A DNA stretch of 64,000 bases from Woeseiaceae bacterium (GTDB taxonomy: Bacteria; Pseudomonadota; Gammaproteobacteria; Steroidobacterales; Woeseiaceae). This document shows positions 27,944-38,111 of the stretch, piece by piece. A program made the translations under genes and the position numbers. The first letter of the stretch is position 1, and every line of letters begins with the position of its first letter. The stretch is taken from contig JAJFKS010000027.1 of assembly GCA_021773115.1 (NCBI GenBank), forward strand, positions 39,407 through 103,406. The letters are read 5' to 3'. A model generated the notes under the pieces. That model saw nothing but the letters and a program-made list of their open reading frames with translations, searched no databases and was not told the DNA's origin.

Positions 27944-30900
27944 TCACGCGATTCTAGCATTAACGCTTGGGGAAACCATATTTTGTAGCTGGTCGGCAAT
28001 CCGCCTTCGCACCAGGCTCACCGACTCTTCCTTCACCGGACCGTAGCCGCGGATGTCCATATACAGGCCAAACAAGTCGGTGGCATCGGCCAATTTTGCC
28101 GTTGTTAGTTCCGGCAGAACTTCGTCAATCAGGTTTTCAAATTCCCGAACCAGCTCACGTTCCATACGCCGTTCGGCGCTTCGCCCGAGCAGGTCAAATG
28201 CTGTCCCACGCAAGCCCCGCAGGCTGGCCAGCACGCGAAATACCGGCAACATCCAGGGTCCGAACTCGGTTTTTCGGGGGCGGCCCCGGGCGTCGGTTCC
28301 AGAATTCAAAATGGGCGGAGCCAGGTGGAAACGAAGCTTGGCTTTTGGGCCGAATTGTTTCTGCACCGAGCTAATAAAGTTTTTCCGGGTATGCAGTCGG
28401 GCTACCTCGTACTCGTCCTTGTAGCTGAGTAGTTTGAAGTAGCTCTTTGCGATAGCCTGTGAAAACTCGCCGTTTCCGCCGAGTGCTTCTTCCGCACTGC
28501 GAGCGCGATGCACGAGGGCTTCGTAGCGTTTTGCCAGTGCCTCGTTCTGGTAGCCAACGAGAAACTCGCGCCGACGCGCAATGCTTTCATCCAGAGATTC
28601 GATTGCAGGCTTGTCCCGGTTGAGCGCACTTTCGATCTGGCCGGGATCAGCGGCTGCTTTGCGACCCCAGCTGAACGCGAGTTTGTTGCTGTCGACGGCG
28701 ACGTTGTTGAGTTCAATCGCACGCATGAGCGCGTTCAGGGAGATCGGCACCAATCCATGCTGCCAGGCGAAGCCAAGCAATAGGACGTTGGCATAAATGG
28801 TATCGCCCATCAGCACACTGGCGAGCTTGTTGGCATCCAGCGTCGACAGGTTGGACGGTCCTATGGCCTTGCCTATGGCTTCAAGCCGCTCGGCTGCTCG
28901 CAGATTGGCGTCGCGGTGAATTACGAAATCAGCCGTCATCATTTCGGCGCTGTTCACAACCGCCCTGGTGTGCTCCTTGCTGTACGTCAGAGACGCTTTC
29001 GGCGATGAGCTGACGACGAGATCGCAGCCGATCAGCGTGTCGGCCCTCGCAGGCTCAATGCGTACCTGGTTGATGGCAGCCGGAGTTGGCGCGATTCGAA
29101 TGTAGCTAAGCACCGGTCCGAACTTCTGCGCGAAGCCCATGAAGTCCAGCACGCTGGAGCCTTTGCCTTCGAGGTGCGCCGCCATTGTGATCAGTGCGCC
29201 GACCGTGACGACGCCGGTGCCACCGACGCCGGTGACGAGCAAGTCGAAACAGGATCCCGTCGACGGCAGTTTCGGCATGGGCAGTGCATCGTCCGGTGAC
29301 GTTACGACCGGGCTTGCCGGTTCACCCATCGCTTGTCGTGAAACATCCCCTTCGACGGTGACAAAGCTTGGACAGAATCCATTCAGACAGGAAAAATCCT
29401 TGTTGCAATTGTTTTGATCGATCTGACGCTTGCGTCCAAAGGGTGTTTCCCTGGGCACGACCGACAGACAATTCGATTCCACGGAACAATCGCCACAGCC
29501 TTCGCAGACGAGCTCATTAATGATGACAAATTTTTTCGGATCGGGCATCAAGCCGCGCTTGCGTCGGCGTCTTTTTTCTGTCGCACAGGTTTGTGCGTAG
29601 ATAAGAATACTGACACCCGAGATCTCGCGCAGCTCACGTTGTACGGCATCCATTTCTCGACGATGTGAGATCGTGATGCCTTTCGGGAACTCGCTGGCTT
29701 CGAACAACTCCGGCTCGTCCGAAACCAGGGCAATCCGATCAACGCCTTCGGCACGAACAGCGTGAGCAATGGATTGCACTGTCACCGGGCCATCAACCGG
29801 CTGGCCGCCCGTCATCGCGACAGCGTCGTTGTACAGGATCTTGAACGTGATATTGGTGCCCGCGGCGATTGCCTGTCGAATGGCCAGCGATCCCGAGTGA
29901 TAGTAGGTGCCGTCGCCCAGATTCTGAAAAATATGTTTGCCGCCATTGAATTTCGAGCGTGTTATCCAGTTGACGCCTTCGCCGCCCATCTGGATCAGGC
30001 CGTCCGTATCGCGGTCCATCCAGTTCGCCATGAAATGGCAACCAATGCCGGCGAGCGCTTTCGAACCTTCGGGTACTCTGGTCGACGAATTATGCGGACA
30101 GCCAGAGCAAAAATAGGGAATGCGAGTTGCACCGTCTATCTCAATAACTGCGCCGCGATCGTCGGCAAGCGCCTTGGCACGGCGCGTATATTTATTGCCG
30201 CCAAACTCATTGTCCAGTCGGCGCGCTACGATGTCGGCCAGTTGCAGGGGTGACAGTTCGCCGACCCACGGTACAAGCCGTTTGCCCTGTTCATCTTGTT
30301 TGCCGACCATGCGTTTCGGCTTACGGCCCGGGTAATCGTAAAAATGTTCTTTGAATTGGCTTTCGATAATGCCGCGTTTCTCTTCGACTACCAGGACTTC
30401 GTGCTTGTTCTTAACAAACTCCAGCGCAGCATGCGGTTCGAGCGGCCAAACCATGCCGACTTTGTATATGTCGATGCCAACTTTTCGTGCATGTTGTTCG
30501 TCAATTCCGAGAAGTCGCAACGCTTCCATCAGGTCGAGGTGCGCCTTGCCCGTGGTGACAATTCCGAAGCGGGCGTTTTCGACGTCGTAGATTTTTCTGT
30601 CAATCGGATTTGCTTGTACGAACGCAAGCGTCGCCTCTTTCTTGCTCTCCAGGCGTTCCTCGATTTGTGGCCCTGGAAAATCCGGCCAGCGATAATGCAA
30701 ACCCCCGGCGGGCACCTTGAAATCTCCTGGAATGATGAACTGCGGGTAGGGTGACAGCTCGACTGACCTCGCGGATTCAACTGTTTCGGAAATTGCCTTG
30801 AAGCCAACCCACATGCCGGAAAAGCGCGACAGTGCCAGCCCGTACAGGCCGAATTCGAGGTACTCGGCGACACTCGCGGGATTCAGGTTCGGCATCATGA

Positions 30901-31423
30901 ACGTCATGAAAGCGACGTCACTTTGATGCGGCATCGACGACGATACGCAGCCGTGATCGTCGCCGGCGACAACCAACACACCACCGTGCGGTGAGCTGCC
31001 GTAAGCGTTGCCGTGCTTCAGTGCGTCGCCGGATCGGTCAACTCCGGGGCCCTTGCCATACCAGAGTCCAAACACACCATCGACCTGGCGATCCGGATCG
31101 GTTTCGACCTGCTGTGACCCGAGCACGGCCGTTGCAGCAAGGTCCTCGTTGACGGCGGGAAGAAATTCGATATTCGCGGCATCCAGGAACGATTTGGCGC
31201 GCCACAATTCCTGGTCAAAGGCACCCAGTGGCGAGCCGCGATAGCCGCTGACAAAACCGGCCGTATTCAATCCGGCCGCCTGGTCCATCGTACGTTGCAT
31301 CAGTGGAATGCGGACCAGCGCCTGGGTCCCGGTCAGGAATACGCGACCGGACTCGCGCCGATAGCGGTCGTCGAGCTCGTAATTATCCAGCGGGTAGGCT
31401 GATGCATTCGTGGTCTTGAGCAT
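27944..31423 (-). CDS. indolepyruvate ferredoxin oxidoreductase, fused subunits
   Basis: Oxidatively decarboxylates aryl-pyruvates to aryl-acetyl-CoA, passing electrons to ferredoxin. The start ATG at 31423 is chosen because MLKTTNASAYPLDNYELDD begins the conserved region; 21 residues upstream look non-coding. The 1159-residue chain joins an IorA-like part, with thiamine-diphosphate segments GIGCHFMANW and GEGVNW, and an IorB-like gamma part (GVGGTGVVTVGALI). Iron-sulfur cysteines are in CEGCGDCSVESNC and further ones near NCNKDFSCLNGFC. Next to paa genes and an Lrp regulator, it would supply phenylacetyl-CoA directly from phenylpyruvate. Confidence 0.92.
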   Translation of the reverse strand: MLKTTNASAYPLDNYELDDRYRRESGRVFLTGTQALVRIPLMQRTMDQAAGLNTAGFVSGYRGSPLGAFDQELWRAKSFLDAANIEFLPAVNEDLAATAVLGSQQVETDPDRQVDGVFGLWYGKGPGVDRSGDALKHGNAYGSSPHGGVLVVAGDDHGCVSSSMPHQSDVAFMTFMMPNLNPASVAEYLEFGLYGLALSRFSGMWVGFKAISETVESARSVELSPYPQFIIPGDFKVPAGGLHYRWPDFPGPQIEERLESKKEATLAFVQANPIDRKIYDVENARFGIVTTGKAHLDLMEALRLLGIDEQHARKVGIDIYKVGMVWPLEPHAALEFVKNKHEVLVVEEKRGIIESQFKEHFYDYPGRKPKRMVGKQDEQGKRLVPWVGELSPLQLADIVARRLDNEFGGNKYTRRAKALADDRGAVIEIDGATRIPYFCSGCPHNSSTRVPEGSKALAGIGCHFMANWMDRDTDGLIQMGGEGVNWITRSKFNGGKHIFQNLGDGTYYHSGSLAIRQAIAAGTNITFKILYNDAVAMTGGQPVDGPVTVQSIAHAVRAEGVDRIALVSDEPELFEASEFPKGITISHRREMDAVQRELREISGVSILIYAQTCATEKRRRRKRGLMPDPKKFVIINELVCEGCGDCSVESNCLSVVPRETPFGRKRQIDQNNCNKDFSCLNGFCPSFVTVEGDVSRQAMGEPASPVVTSPDDALPMPKLPSTGSCFDLLVTGVGGTGVVTVGALITMAAHLEGKGSSVLDFMGFAQKFGPVLSYIRIAPTPAAINQVRIEPARADTLIGCDLVVSSSPKASLTYSKEHTRAVVNSAEMMTADFVIHRDANLRAAERLEAIGKAIGPSNLSTLDANKLASVLMGDTIYANVLLLGFAWQHGLVPISLNALMRAIELNNVAVDSNKLAFSWGRKAAADPGQIESALNRDKPAIESLDESIARRREFLVGYQNEALAKRYEALVHRARSAEEALGGNGEFSQAIAKSYFKLLSYKDEYEVARLHTRKNFISSVQKQFGPKAKLRFHLAPPILNSGTDARGRPRKTEFGPWMLPVFRVLASLRGLRGTAFDLLGRSAERRMERELVREFENLIDEVLPELTTAKLADATDLFGLYMDIRGYGPVKEESVSLVRRRIADQLQNMVSPSVNARIA

Positions 31424-31580
31424 TGCGATCTTCGTATTCCTCTCAGTCCGGCAGTGTCTCAAAAATCTGCCGAGCGTTGCTACCAATCATCTCGGCTTGT
31501 GGAGCTAAACTGATAAAATATTTCAAAATCGTACAAAATATGGCAAAATTTACCGACTAGTTTAAATCAGGAGCAATATT

Positions 31581-32042
31581 GTGCTCTCGAGCAAGGACCA
31601 GCAATTATTGTCGGAGCTGCAGCGAGACAGCCGTCTTACGATGCAGCAACTCTCTGAGCGGGTAGGCATGTCAACCTCGGCCTGCTGGCGACGAATCAAG
31701 GCGCTCGAGAACGACGGCACTATCAGTCGCTATGCCGCCATCGTTGATCCACAGAAAGCGGGCTTCGGCCTGTCATCGATGGTGCATATTTCACTGGCAC
31801 GGCACGAACAGGAAAACGTCGACAATTTCGTACACGAAGTATCGCGGCACCCTGAAGTACTCGAATGTTTTGCCACCAGCGGAGAGGCTGATTTTCATTT
31901 GCGTGTTGTCGTCGCGGACATGGATGCCTACAACGCATTTCTCGATGAATTTATATTCAAGTTGCCGGGCGTATCCCAGGTACGTTCAAACATTGTTCTG
32001 AAGGAAATTAAATCCGATACCGCATTGCCGTTTAAGGCCTAG
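31581..32042 (+). CDS. Lrp/AsnC-family regulator
   Basis: Transcription factor of 153 residues: winged HTH with SERVGMSTSACWRRIKALE near the N-terminus and a RAM domain with TSGEADFHLRVVVADMDAYN. The GTG start is supported by AGGAG eight to nine bases upstream. It is divergent from the indolepyruvate oxidoreductase gene, so it probably senses an aromatic amino acid and controls that gene. It is a paralogue of the regulator beside hppD. It is convergent with paaZ, with three bases between the stop codons. Confidence 0.9.
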   Translation: MLSSKDQQLLSELQRDSRLTMQQLSERVGMSTSACWRRIKALENDGTISRYAAIVDPQKAGFGLSSMVHISLARHEQENVDNFVHEVSRHPEVLECFATSGEADFHLRVVVADMDAYNAFLDEFIFKLPGVSQVRSNIVLKEIKSDTALPFKA

Positions 32043-32045
32043 GGC

Positions 32046-34100
32046 CTAATTAACCGACGCCCAGTGCTCGTCGGTCGCGACCATCGTGAGGACGTCATAC
32101 TGCGCGACGATCTCGTCGTGCTGGTTGCACACTTGCGCATCCCAGCGTACCTCGCCATAACCTGCGTCGGCCCGTAATGTCTTTTGCTTGCAGGCGAGTC
32201 GCACACTTAGCGTGTCACCGTAATTAACCGGTTTGGCGAAGCGCAGATCATCAATGCCATAGTTCGCAAGCACTGGTCCGAAGTCCGGATCGACAAACAG
32301 TCCCGCCGCAAATGACACGATGAGGTAGCCGTGCGCGACACGGCCGTCAAAGAACGGATTCTTTGCCGCGGCCTCTTCATCGGTATGCGCGTAGAAGGTG
32401 TCCCCGGTGAATTCAGCGAAATGCTGGATGTCTTCCAGCGTCACTTCGCGCGCATCAGTTTGCAGCGTGTCACCGATGTTCAATTGCTCGAATGTCTTGC
32501 GAAAGGGGTGCACGCCGGGGTCAAGCTGATCTGCACCCTGGATCCAGCGATGTCCGATCGCTGTCAAAGTTTGTGGTGAGCCCTGGATCGCCGTTCGTTG
32601 CATATAGTGCAAGACGCCTCGCACGCCACCCATTTCTTCTCCGCCGCCGGCGCGACCAGGACCGCCGTGAGTCAAATGCGGCAAGGGCGAGCCATGTCCG
32701 GTGGACTCGGCAGCACAATGGCGATTGATGATGAGCATACGACCGTGGTAGGCCGCGGTGCCGAGCACCAGTTCCCGTGCGACATTGTTGTCGTTTGTGA
32801 CGATCGAACCGACGAGGCTGCCTTCGCCCAACCTCGACAGTTCAATGGCTTCGTTGAGCTTATCGTAGGGGAGTACGGTGCTGACCGGACCGAAAGCTTC
32901 GACGGAATGCACTGCGCTCGATGTCAGCGGCTTTTCGCAGTACAGCAGGGTGGGCATGAAGAACGCGCCCTTCGTTGCGTCTGCGTCTATGACATCGAAG
33001 TCGCCCGACCCGCCGAACACCAACTCGGCTTGCTGCGCGAGTTCGGCGACGCGATCACGGACTTCATCGCGCTGTCCCTGGCTCGCAAGGGAGCCCATAT
33101 CAATATCTTTGTTCGCCGGATTTCCAATGCGAATCTTCCCAAGGGCGGTCGAAAGTGCCTCGACGACGTCGCCGGCGATTGCGGCAGGCGCGATGATGCG
33201 GCGAATTGCGGTGCATTTTTGTCCCGCCTTGCTGGTCATTTCACGCGTGACTTCTTTGATGAAAAGTTCAAACTCCGGCGTACCGGGAACGGCATCCGGG
33301 CCGAGGATCGACGAATTCAGAGAATCAGTTTCGGCAGTGAAGGCGACCGATTCGCATATTACTTTTGGATGCTGTTGCAAAAATTCTGCAGTCGATTTCG
33401 AACCGGTAAATGCGATTGTGTCCTGGCAGTTCAGGTGCTCAAACAGGTCACCGACATCGCCACAGATCAGTTGCAGAGCACCGTCTGGCAGCAAACCGCT
33501 GGCGTTAATTCGACGCACCATCAGTTCGGTCAGGTAAGCGGTACTGGACGCCGGTTTTACGATGGCAGGGACGCCGGCAAGCAGGGTCGGCGCAAGCTTT
33601 TCCAGCATTCCCCAGCAAGGGAAATTGAAGGCGTTGATGTGAACCGCGGCACCAAGCTTCGGTGTGAAGATATGCTGTGCGGTAAACGTACCGTTTTTTG
33701 AAATCCTTTCGGGTGGGCCATCGAGATATACGTGATCATTCGGCATTTCGCGGCGACCTTTGCTCGAAAAGACGAACAGGGTTGAAATACCACCGTCGAT
33801 ATCGACCCAGCTATCGGCGCGCGTCGCTCCGGTTTGAGTGGATAGTTCGTAAAACTCTTTCTTGTGTTCCATCAGGTACTGCGCGAGTGCCTTCAACATG
33901 TCCCCACGTTGGTGGAAAGTGAGCTTGCGAAGGTTGGCGCCGCCTGTAGAACGCGCATGATGCAAGATGTCGGCAAAATCGAGACCTGCGCTGCTGATGC
34001 GCGCAAGTGCTTCGCCATTGACCGCACTGGTCAGGAGCTTGCCGTCGCCGTCGCCGTCGACCCATCGGTCCAATACCAGGTTGCCGAGTTTTTTTTGCAT
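32046..34100 (-). CDS. paaZ: oxepin-CoA hydrolase / 3-oxo-5,6-dehydrosuberyl-CoA semialdehyde dehydrogenase
   Basis: Bifunctional ring-opening enzyme of phenylacetate breakdown: the C-terminal MaoC-like hydratase opens oxepin-CoA and the N-terminal aldehyde dehydrogenase oxidises the resulting aldehyde. At 684 residues it has the full-length architecture. The dehydrogenase half shows FTAETDSLNSS (general-base Glu) and AGQKCTAIRR (catalytic Cys). The hotdog half begins near residue 535 and contains TGDTFYAHTDEEAA and DGRVAHGYLIVSFAAG. It is divergent from paaX with a 75-bp spacer, so it is likely repressed by PaaX and relieved by phenylacetyl-CoA. Confidence 0.95.
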   Translation of the reverse strand: MQKKLGNLVLDRWVDGDGDGKLLTSAVNGEALARISSAGLDFADILHHARSTGGANLRKLTFHQRGDMLKALAQYLMEHKKEFYELSTQTGATRADSWVDIDGGISTLFVFSSKGRREMPNDHVYLDGPPERISKNGTFTAQHIFTPKLGAAVHINAFNFPCWGMLEKLAPTLLAGVPAIVKPASSTAYLTELMVRRINASGLLPDGALQLICGDVGDLFEHLNCQDTIAFTGSKSTAEFLQQHPKVICESVAFTAETDSLNSSILGPDAVPGTPEFELFIKEVTREMTSKAGQKCTAIRRIIAPAAIAGDVVEALSTALGKIRIGNPANKDIDMGSLASQGQRDEVRDRVAELAQQAELVFGGSGDFDVIDADATKGAFFMPTLLYCEKPLTSSAVHSVEAFGPVSTVLPYDKLNEAIELSRLGEGSLVGSIVTNDNNVARELVLGTAAYHGRMLIINRHCAAESTGHGSPLPHLTHGGPGRAGGGEEMGGVRGVLHYMQRTAIQGSPQTLTAIGHRWIQGADQLDPGVHPFRKTFEQLNIGDTLQTDAREVTLEDIQHFAEFTGDTFYAHTDEEAAAKNPFFDGRVAHGYLIVSFAAGLFVDPDFGPVLANYGIDDLRFAKPVNYGDTLSVRLACKQKTLRADAGYGEVRWDAQVCNQHDEIVAQYDVLTMVATDEHWASVN

Positions 34101-34175
34101 ACAGAAGTCAGCCAGATTTGTAAAAATATGTATCAGATTGTACGGTCACCCTGATCGAAAGCAAGCAGGCCCCTG

Positions 34176-35123
34176 ATGAAAGTAGAAACGGCGTGTCGCC
34201 GATTGATAGACGAGTTCAAGTCCAGGCCGACGGTCCGGGCTGGCTCGTTGATTACGACCGTGTTTGGCGATGCTATCGCGCCTCGTGGCGGTAACGTCTG
34301 GCTCGGGAGCCTGATTGAAGCCATGTCGTATTTCGGAATCTCCGAACGCCTGGTCCGCACCTCGGTGTTTCGCCTGGCACGAGATGGCTGGCTGCAGTCC
34401 GAACAAATCGGTCGGCGCTCCTATTACAGTCTCAGTGCCGATGGCCGGGTGAAATTTGATCAGGCGACGCATCGAATTTACGGCTCGCCGGTAACAGACT
34501 GGAACGGGCAGTGGTGCCTCTTGTTGCTGTCCGGTCTCGAAACGACGACCAAGGAAACCGCGCGCAAAGAATGTGGCTGGCTCGGCTTCGGTGCGATGTC
34601 GGCCAATGTGCTCGCGCACCCGGCGCCTGACCTTGACGATCTTGACGTCACGATCAAGCGATTGGGGGTCACGGGGCAACTGGTCGTTATCTCCGGTCAG
34701 ACCATCCGCAACGAAGCCGGAATGCGGCAGCTTGCGCACAACAGCTGGAATCTTGCGGAACTCGATGAGTGTTACCGAGGATTTGTCGCAACCTTCCGGC
34801 CGCTCATGGCAGCACTGCAAAAGAATCCCAAGGTCGCGGAAAAAACGGCATTTATTGCGCGAACTCTGCTCATTCAGGAGTATCGCAAGATCATGTTGCG
34901 AGACCCGTTGTTGCCGCAGGAACTATTGCCCGGAGACTGGCAGGGGGCTGCTGCGTACCAGTTGTGCAGCAATCTTTATCGTGTGCTGTATGCGGCAGCC
35001 GATCGTTACCTGACCGCGACGATGGAAACGGCGGACGGACCGTTACCGTTGCCGGCAGCGACGTTCATGCGGCGTTTCGGCGGATTGCAAGCCGTGCATG
35101 TGAGGCAAGCGGGTAATGGATGA
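34176..35123 (+). CDS. paaX: PaaX-family transcriptional repressor
   Basis: GntR-like winged-helix repressor that in known systems releases DNA on binding phenylacetyl-CoA. The 315-residue length and features fit: N-terminal ARAGSLITTVFGDAI-like region (here VRAGSLITTVFGDAI), GNVWLGSLIEAM, SERLVRTSVFRLARDGWL (recognition helix), and C-terminal LPQELLPGDWQGAAAY. It is divergent from paaZ, with paaI and then paaABCDE downstream. Its 3' end overlaps paaI by 8 bp. Confidence 0.95.
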   Translation: MKVETACRRLIDEFKSRPTVRAGSLITTVFGDAIAPRGGNVWLGSLIEAMSYFGISERLVRTSVFRLARDGWLQSEQIGRRSYYSLSADGRVKFDQATHRIYGSPVTDWNGQWCLLLLSGLETTTKETARKECGWLGFGAMSANVLAHPAPDLDDLDVTIKRLGVTGQLVVISGQTIRNEAGMRQLAHNSWNLAELDECYRGFVATFRPLMAALQKNPKVAEKTAFIARTLLIQEYRKIMLRDPLLPQELLPGDWQGAAAYQLCSNLYRVLYAAADRYLTATMETADGPLPLPAATFMRRFGGLQAVHVRQAGNG

Positions 35124-35547
35124 TTTGGAGCGTGCTCGACGCTGTGGCGAGCAAATGTGGATCAACGACAAGGCCTCCCAGGCATTGGGTATTGAGGTTG
35201 ATATTCCAGAGGCGGGCGCTGCTGTGGCGACAATGCTTATTCGCGAAGACATGGTGAATGGTTTCGGTGTTTGTCACGGTGGCCTACTGGTCGCGCTGGC
35301 CGATACGGCGTTTGCATTTGCCTGCAATGCCTACAACGACGTCACCCTTGCATCCGCAGTCCAGGCAGAATTCCTGCGTCCGGCGCAGCGCGGCGATGTT
35401 TTAAGCGCGATAGCGCGAGAAGAATACCGTGGGCGCAAGACAGGCTATTACACGATCAGGATCGTCAATCAGGACAAAGAGCTTGTGAGCCTGTTTCGCG
35501 GCCGCTCGGCGGCCACCGGTGAGGCGTTGTTGCCGGCGCAAAAGTGA
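35116..35547 (+). CDS. paaI: hydroxyphenylacetyl-CoA thioesterase
   Basis: Hotdog-fold thioesterase of 143 residues that hydrolyses dead-end ring-hydroxylated phenylacetyl-CoA esters to free CoA. The active-site segment NGFGVCHGGLLVALADTAF has the usual HGG turn and catalytic acidic residue (Asp in ALAD), and SAVQAEFLRPAQRGDVL is the typical second strand. The ATG overlaps the end of paaX, so the two are coupled. Confidence 0.93.
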   Translation: MDDLERARRCGEQMWINDKASQALGIEVDIPEAGAAVATMLIREDMVNGFGVCHGGLLVALADTAFAFACNAYNDVTLASAVQAEFLRPAQRGDVLSAIAREEYRGRKTGYYTIRIVNQDKELVSLFRGRSAATGEALLPAQK

Positions 35548-35614
35548 TACATAAAACATTGAAAAGATTAAAAAACCGTGACACATTAGTGTTATCGACA
35601 GCGGAGTAAGCAGT

Positions 35615-36601
35615 ATGTACACACAAGGCCTGGACCAGGCAGGAAAGGACCGGCGCGTCGCGGCAGAAACCGAGGAGTTGCTCAACGCGTTCCAGAAGCG
35701 CGTTGACGCCGAGGAAAAAATTGAAGCCAAGGACTGGATGCCGGAAGCGTATCGAAGGACGCTGATTCGGCAGATTTCACAGCATGCGCACTCCGAAATT
35801 ATTGGCATGCAGCCGGAGGGCAACTGGCTGACTCGTGCGCCATCGCTGAAACGCAAGGCGATCCTGCTGGCGAAAGTTCAGGACGAGGCAGGCCACGGCC
35901 TGTACCTCTACTCGGCCGCAGAAACGCTGGGTGTCTCACGCGACCAGATGGTTGCAGACCTTCTCAGCGGCAAAGCCAAATACTCGAGCATCTTCAATTA
36001 CCCGACCTTGTCATGGGCCGACATTGGCGCAATTGGCTGGCTTGTCGATGGTGCTGCCATCATGAATCAGATTCCGTTGTGCCGATGCTCCTACGGTCCG
36101 TACGCGCGTGCCATGGTGCGCGTCTGTAAAGAGGAAAGTTTTCACCAACGACAGGGCTTCGACATCATGCATTCATTGTGCCTCGGCACCGCAGCACAGA
36201 AGGCAATGGCACAAGACGCACTGGATCGCTGGTGGTGGCCATCGTTGATGATGTTCGGTCCAAACGATTCTGAGTCAACGCACTCTGCGCAGTCGATGGC
36301 ATGGAAGATCAAACGCTTTAGCAACGATGAACTCCGACAGAAGTTTGTCGATGTCACGGTGCAGCAGGCTGACTTTCTCGGCCTTAGCGTGCCGGATGAC
36401 GAGCTCCGTTTTGATGACGAGACAGGTCATTATCAGTTTGGCGAAATCAACTGGCAGGAACTCTTCGATGTCATTGCCGGCAATGGGCCGTGCAACAAAC
36501 AACGTCTTGAAAAACGGCAGCGCGCGCACACCGACGGCGCCTGGGTTCGCGAAGCAGCACAAGCCTACGCGAGCAAGCAGGCGGCACGGGCTGCGGCCTG
36601 A
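35615..36601 (+). CDS. paaA: phenylacetyl-CoA epoxidase catalytic subunit
   Basis: Di-iron subunit of the PaaABCE monooxygenase, which makes the 1,2-epoxide of phenylacetyl-CoA. The ferritin-like protein of 328 residues shows ligand helices with [33 protein letters not shown] and [12 protein letters not shown], the last two being the ExxH-type di-iron motifs. GGAG stands eight bases before the ATG. It is the first gene of paaABCDE; the preceding 67-bp AT-rich spacer includes the imperfect inverted repeat TGACAC/GTGTTA, which may be a regulator site. Confidence 0.96.
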   Translation: MYTQGLDQAGKDRRVAAETEELLNAFQKRVDAEEKIEAKDWMPEAYRRTLIRQISQHAHSEIIGMQPEGNWLTRAPSLKRKAILLAKVQDEAGHGLYLYSAAETLGVSRDQMVADLLSGKAKYSSIFNYPTLSWADIGAIGWLVDGAAIMNQIPLCRCSYGPYARAMVRVCKEESFHQRQGFDIMHSLCLGTAAQKAMAQDALDRWWWPSLMMFGPNDSESTHSAQSMAWKIKRFSNDELRQKFVDVTVQQADFLGLSVPDDELRFDDETGHYQFGEINWQELFDVIAGNGPCNKQRLEKRQRAHTDGAWVREAAQAYASKQAARAAA

Positions 36602-36613
36602 AGGGGATACGAC

Positions 36614-36901
36614 ATGTCAAAACAGGAATGGCCACTTTACGAAGTCTTTATTCGCAGCAAGGCTGGTTTGAGCCATCGTCATGCTGGCAGCGTTCATGCG
36701 CCCGACGATCAGATGGCACTCGACAACGCACGCGACACCTATACCCGACGCAGCGAAGGGGTCAGTCTCTGGGTTGTCCGATCAGATCAAATTATCGCGT
36801 CCGACCCGGCCGAGAATTCGGCCTTCTTTGAACCGGCTGAAGACAAAATTTATCGACACCCGACTTTCTATGACATTCCCGATGGAGTCGAAAACCTGTG
36901 A
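36614..36901 (+). CDS. paaB: phenylacetyl-CoA epoxidase subunit PaaB
   Basis: Small subunit of 95 residues that bridges the PaaAC units in the epoxidase complex. Recognised by WPLYEVFIRSKAGLSHRHAG, then DDQMALDNARDTYTRR and a C-terminal KIYRHPTFYDIPDGV. Spacing from paaA is 12 bp, and its stop overlaps the GTG start of paaC. Confidence 0.95.
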   Translation: MSKQEWPLYEVFIRSKAGLSHRHAGSVHAPDDQMALDNARDTYTRRSEGVSLWVVRSDQIIASDPAENSAFFEPAEDKIYRHPTFYDIPDGVENL

Positions 36902-37656
36902 GCAATGACGCGGCAGTTCTTGCCTATACCCTGCGTCTCGCGGATAACGCCTTGATACTCGCACAGTGCATGGTGGAGTTGGTGACGGCTGAGCCGGAAC
37001 TTGAAGAGGAGTTGGCGAATGCCAATTTCGCACTCGACTACATTGGCCAGGCGCGCATGCTGTATACCTACGCCGGCGAGCTTGAGGGCAAAGGCCGAAG
37101 CGAAGACGATTTCGCGTTCATGCGCGACGAGCACGAGTTCGCCAATCTCCTGTTGCTGGAACAGCCGAACGGCCACTTCGGCGATGCGCTGGTTAGACAA
37201 TTCCTGTTCGACGCATTTTACGTGCATCTGCTTGACGCCATTACCCGATGTTCGGATGAGCGACTTCGCGAAATTGCCGCGCGTGCTGTCAAGGAAGTCC
37301 GCTACCACTTACGACATTGCTCACAGTGGCTGGTGCGACTCGGCGATGGCACCGAACTCAGTCATAATCGAGTACAAACGTCGTTGGACTACGCGTGGCG
37401 CTACACCGGCGAGATGTTTGCCGGCGACGAGATTGACCAGGCAATAAACGCTGACATCGACGGGCCGGACCTGGAAGCGATTCACGGATTGTGGCGCAAG
37501 GACGTCGAAAGCGTCGTGGCCGAGGCAACTCTGTCGCTACCGGACGATAGCTGGATGGCCAGCGGCGGTAAGCAAGGGCGTCACACGGAACAGCTCGGCT
37601 TCTTGCTGGCTGAGATGCAATACCTGCAGCGATCCTTTCCGGGTGCAACGTGGTAG
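36898..37656 (+). CDS. paaC: phenylacetyl-CoA epoxidase structural subunit
   Basis: Ferritin-like partner of PaaA, 252 residues, lacking a functional di-iron centre in known homologues. Motifs: RLADNALILAQCMVELV, NADFALD-like ANFALDYIGQARMLY, REFLNLLL-like HEFANLLLLEQPNGHFG and KEVRYHLRHCSQWLVRLGDG. The GTG start sits in a GTGA overlap with paaB, and its end overlaps paaD, so the whole paaABCDE run is translationally coupled. Confidence 0.95.
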   Translation: MSNDAAVLAYTLRLADNALILAQCMVELVTAEPELEEELANANFALDYIGQARMLYTYAGELEGKGRSEDDFAFMRDEHEFANLLLLEQPNGHFGDALVRQFLFDAFYVHLLDAITRCSDERLREIAARAVKEVRYHLRHCSQWLVRLGDGTELSHNRVQTSLDYAWRYTGEMFAGDEIDQAINADIDGPDLEAIHGLWRKDVESVVAEATLSLPDDSWMASGGKQGRHTEQLGFLLAEMQYLQRSFPGATW

Positions 37657-38111
37657 CTGCTGACCTTAGCCGTGAGCAGGTATTGGAGTGGCTGGCTAAA
37701 GTACCGGACCCGGAAATTCCCGTCTTAAGCATTCTCGACCTCGGCATTGTTCGCGACATCGATATGAACGATGGTGTCACCGTCAGCCTCACACCAACGT
37801 ACTCAGGCTGCCCGGCAACCGAGGTTATCGAATCCAGCGTGTTGCGCGAACTACGACAACGCGGGCTCGACGACATTGCTGTCAAGCGCGTGCTGTCACC
37901 ACCGTGGACAAGCGACTGGATTAGTGAAGCCGGCCGCGAAAAAATGCGCCGCTATGGCATCGCACCGCCGTCAGCGAATAAACCGGTTGCCTGTCCGCAG
38001 TGCAGATCGACAGAAACCGAACGCGTTAGTGAATTCGGTTCGACTGCCTGCAAAGCCGCATATCGCTGCCGCGATTGTCTCGAACCCTTCGAATATTTCA
38101 AGTGCCTGTGA
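37650..38111 (+). CDS. paaD: PaaD, iron-sulfur/metallocentre assembly protein of the paa epoxidase
   Basis: MIP18/DUF59-type protein of 153 residues thought to help mature the epoxidase metal or Fe-S centres. The DUF59 part has KVPDPEIPVLSILDLGIVRD and LTPTYSGCPATEVIE. The C-terminal part carries a zinc-ribbon-like set of cysteines (CPQCRSTE, ACKAAYRCRDC, KC). The start is a GTG overlapping paaC by 7 bp, and its stop overlaps the paaE GTG. Confidence 0.94.
   Translation: MVAADLSREQVLEWLAKVPDPEIPVLSILDLGIVRDIDMNDGVTVSLTPTYSGCPATEVIESSVLRELRQRGLDDIAVKRVLSPPWTSDWISEAGREKMRRYGIAPPSANKPVACPQCRSTETERVSEFGSTACKAAYRCRDCLEPFEYFKCL

Noticed and set aside
32598..33701. Long open frame (367 codons) antisense to paaZ
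   Set aside because: paaZ is unmistakable on the other strand; the antisense product is Arg/Cys-rich and has no domain or start signal.
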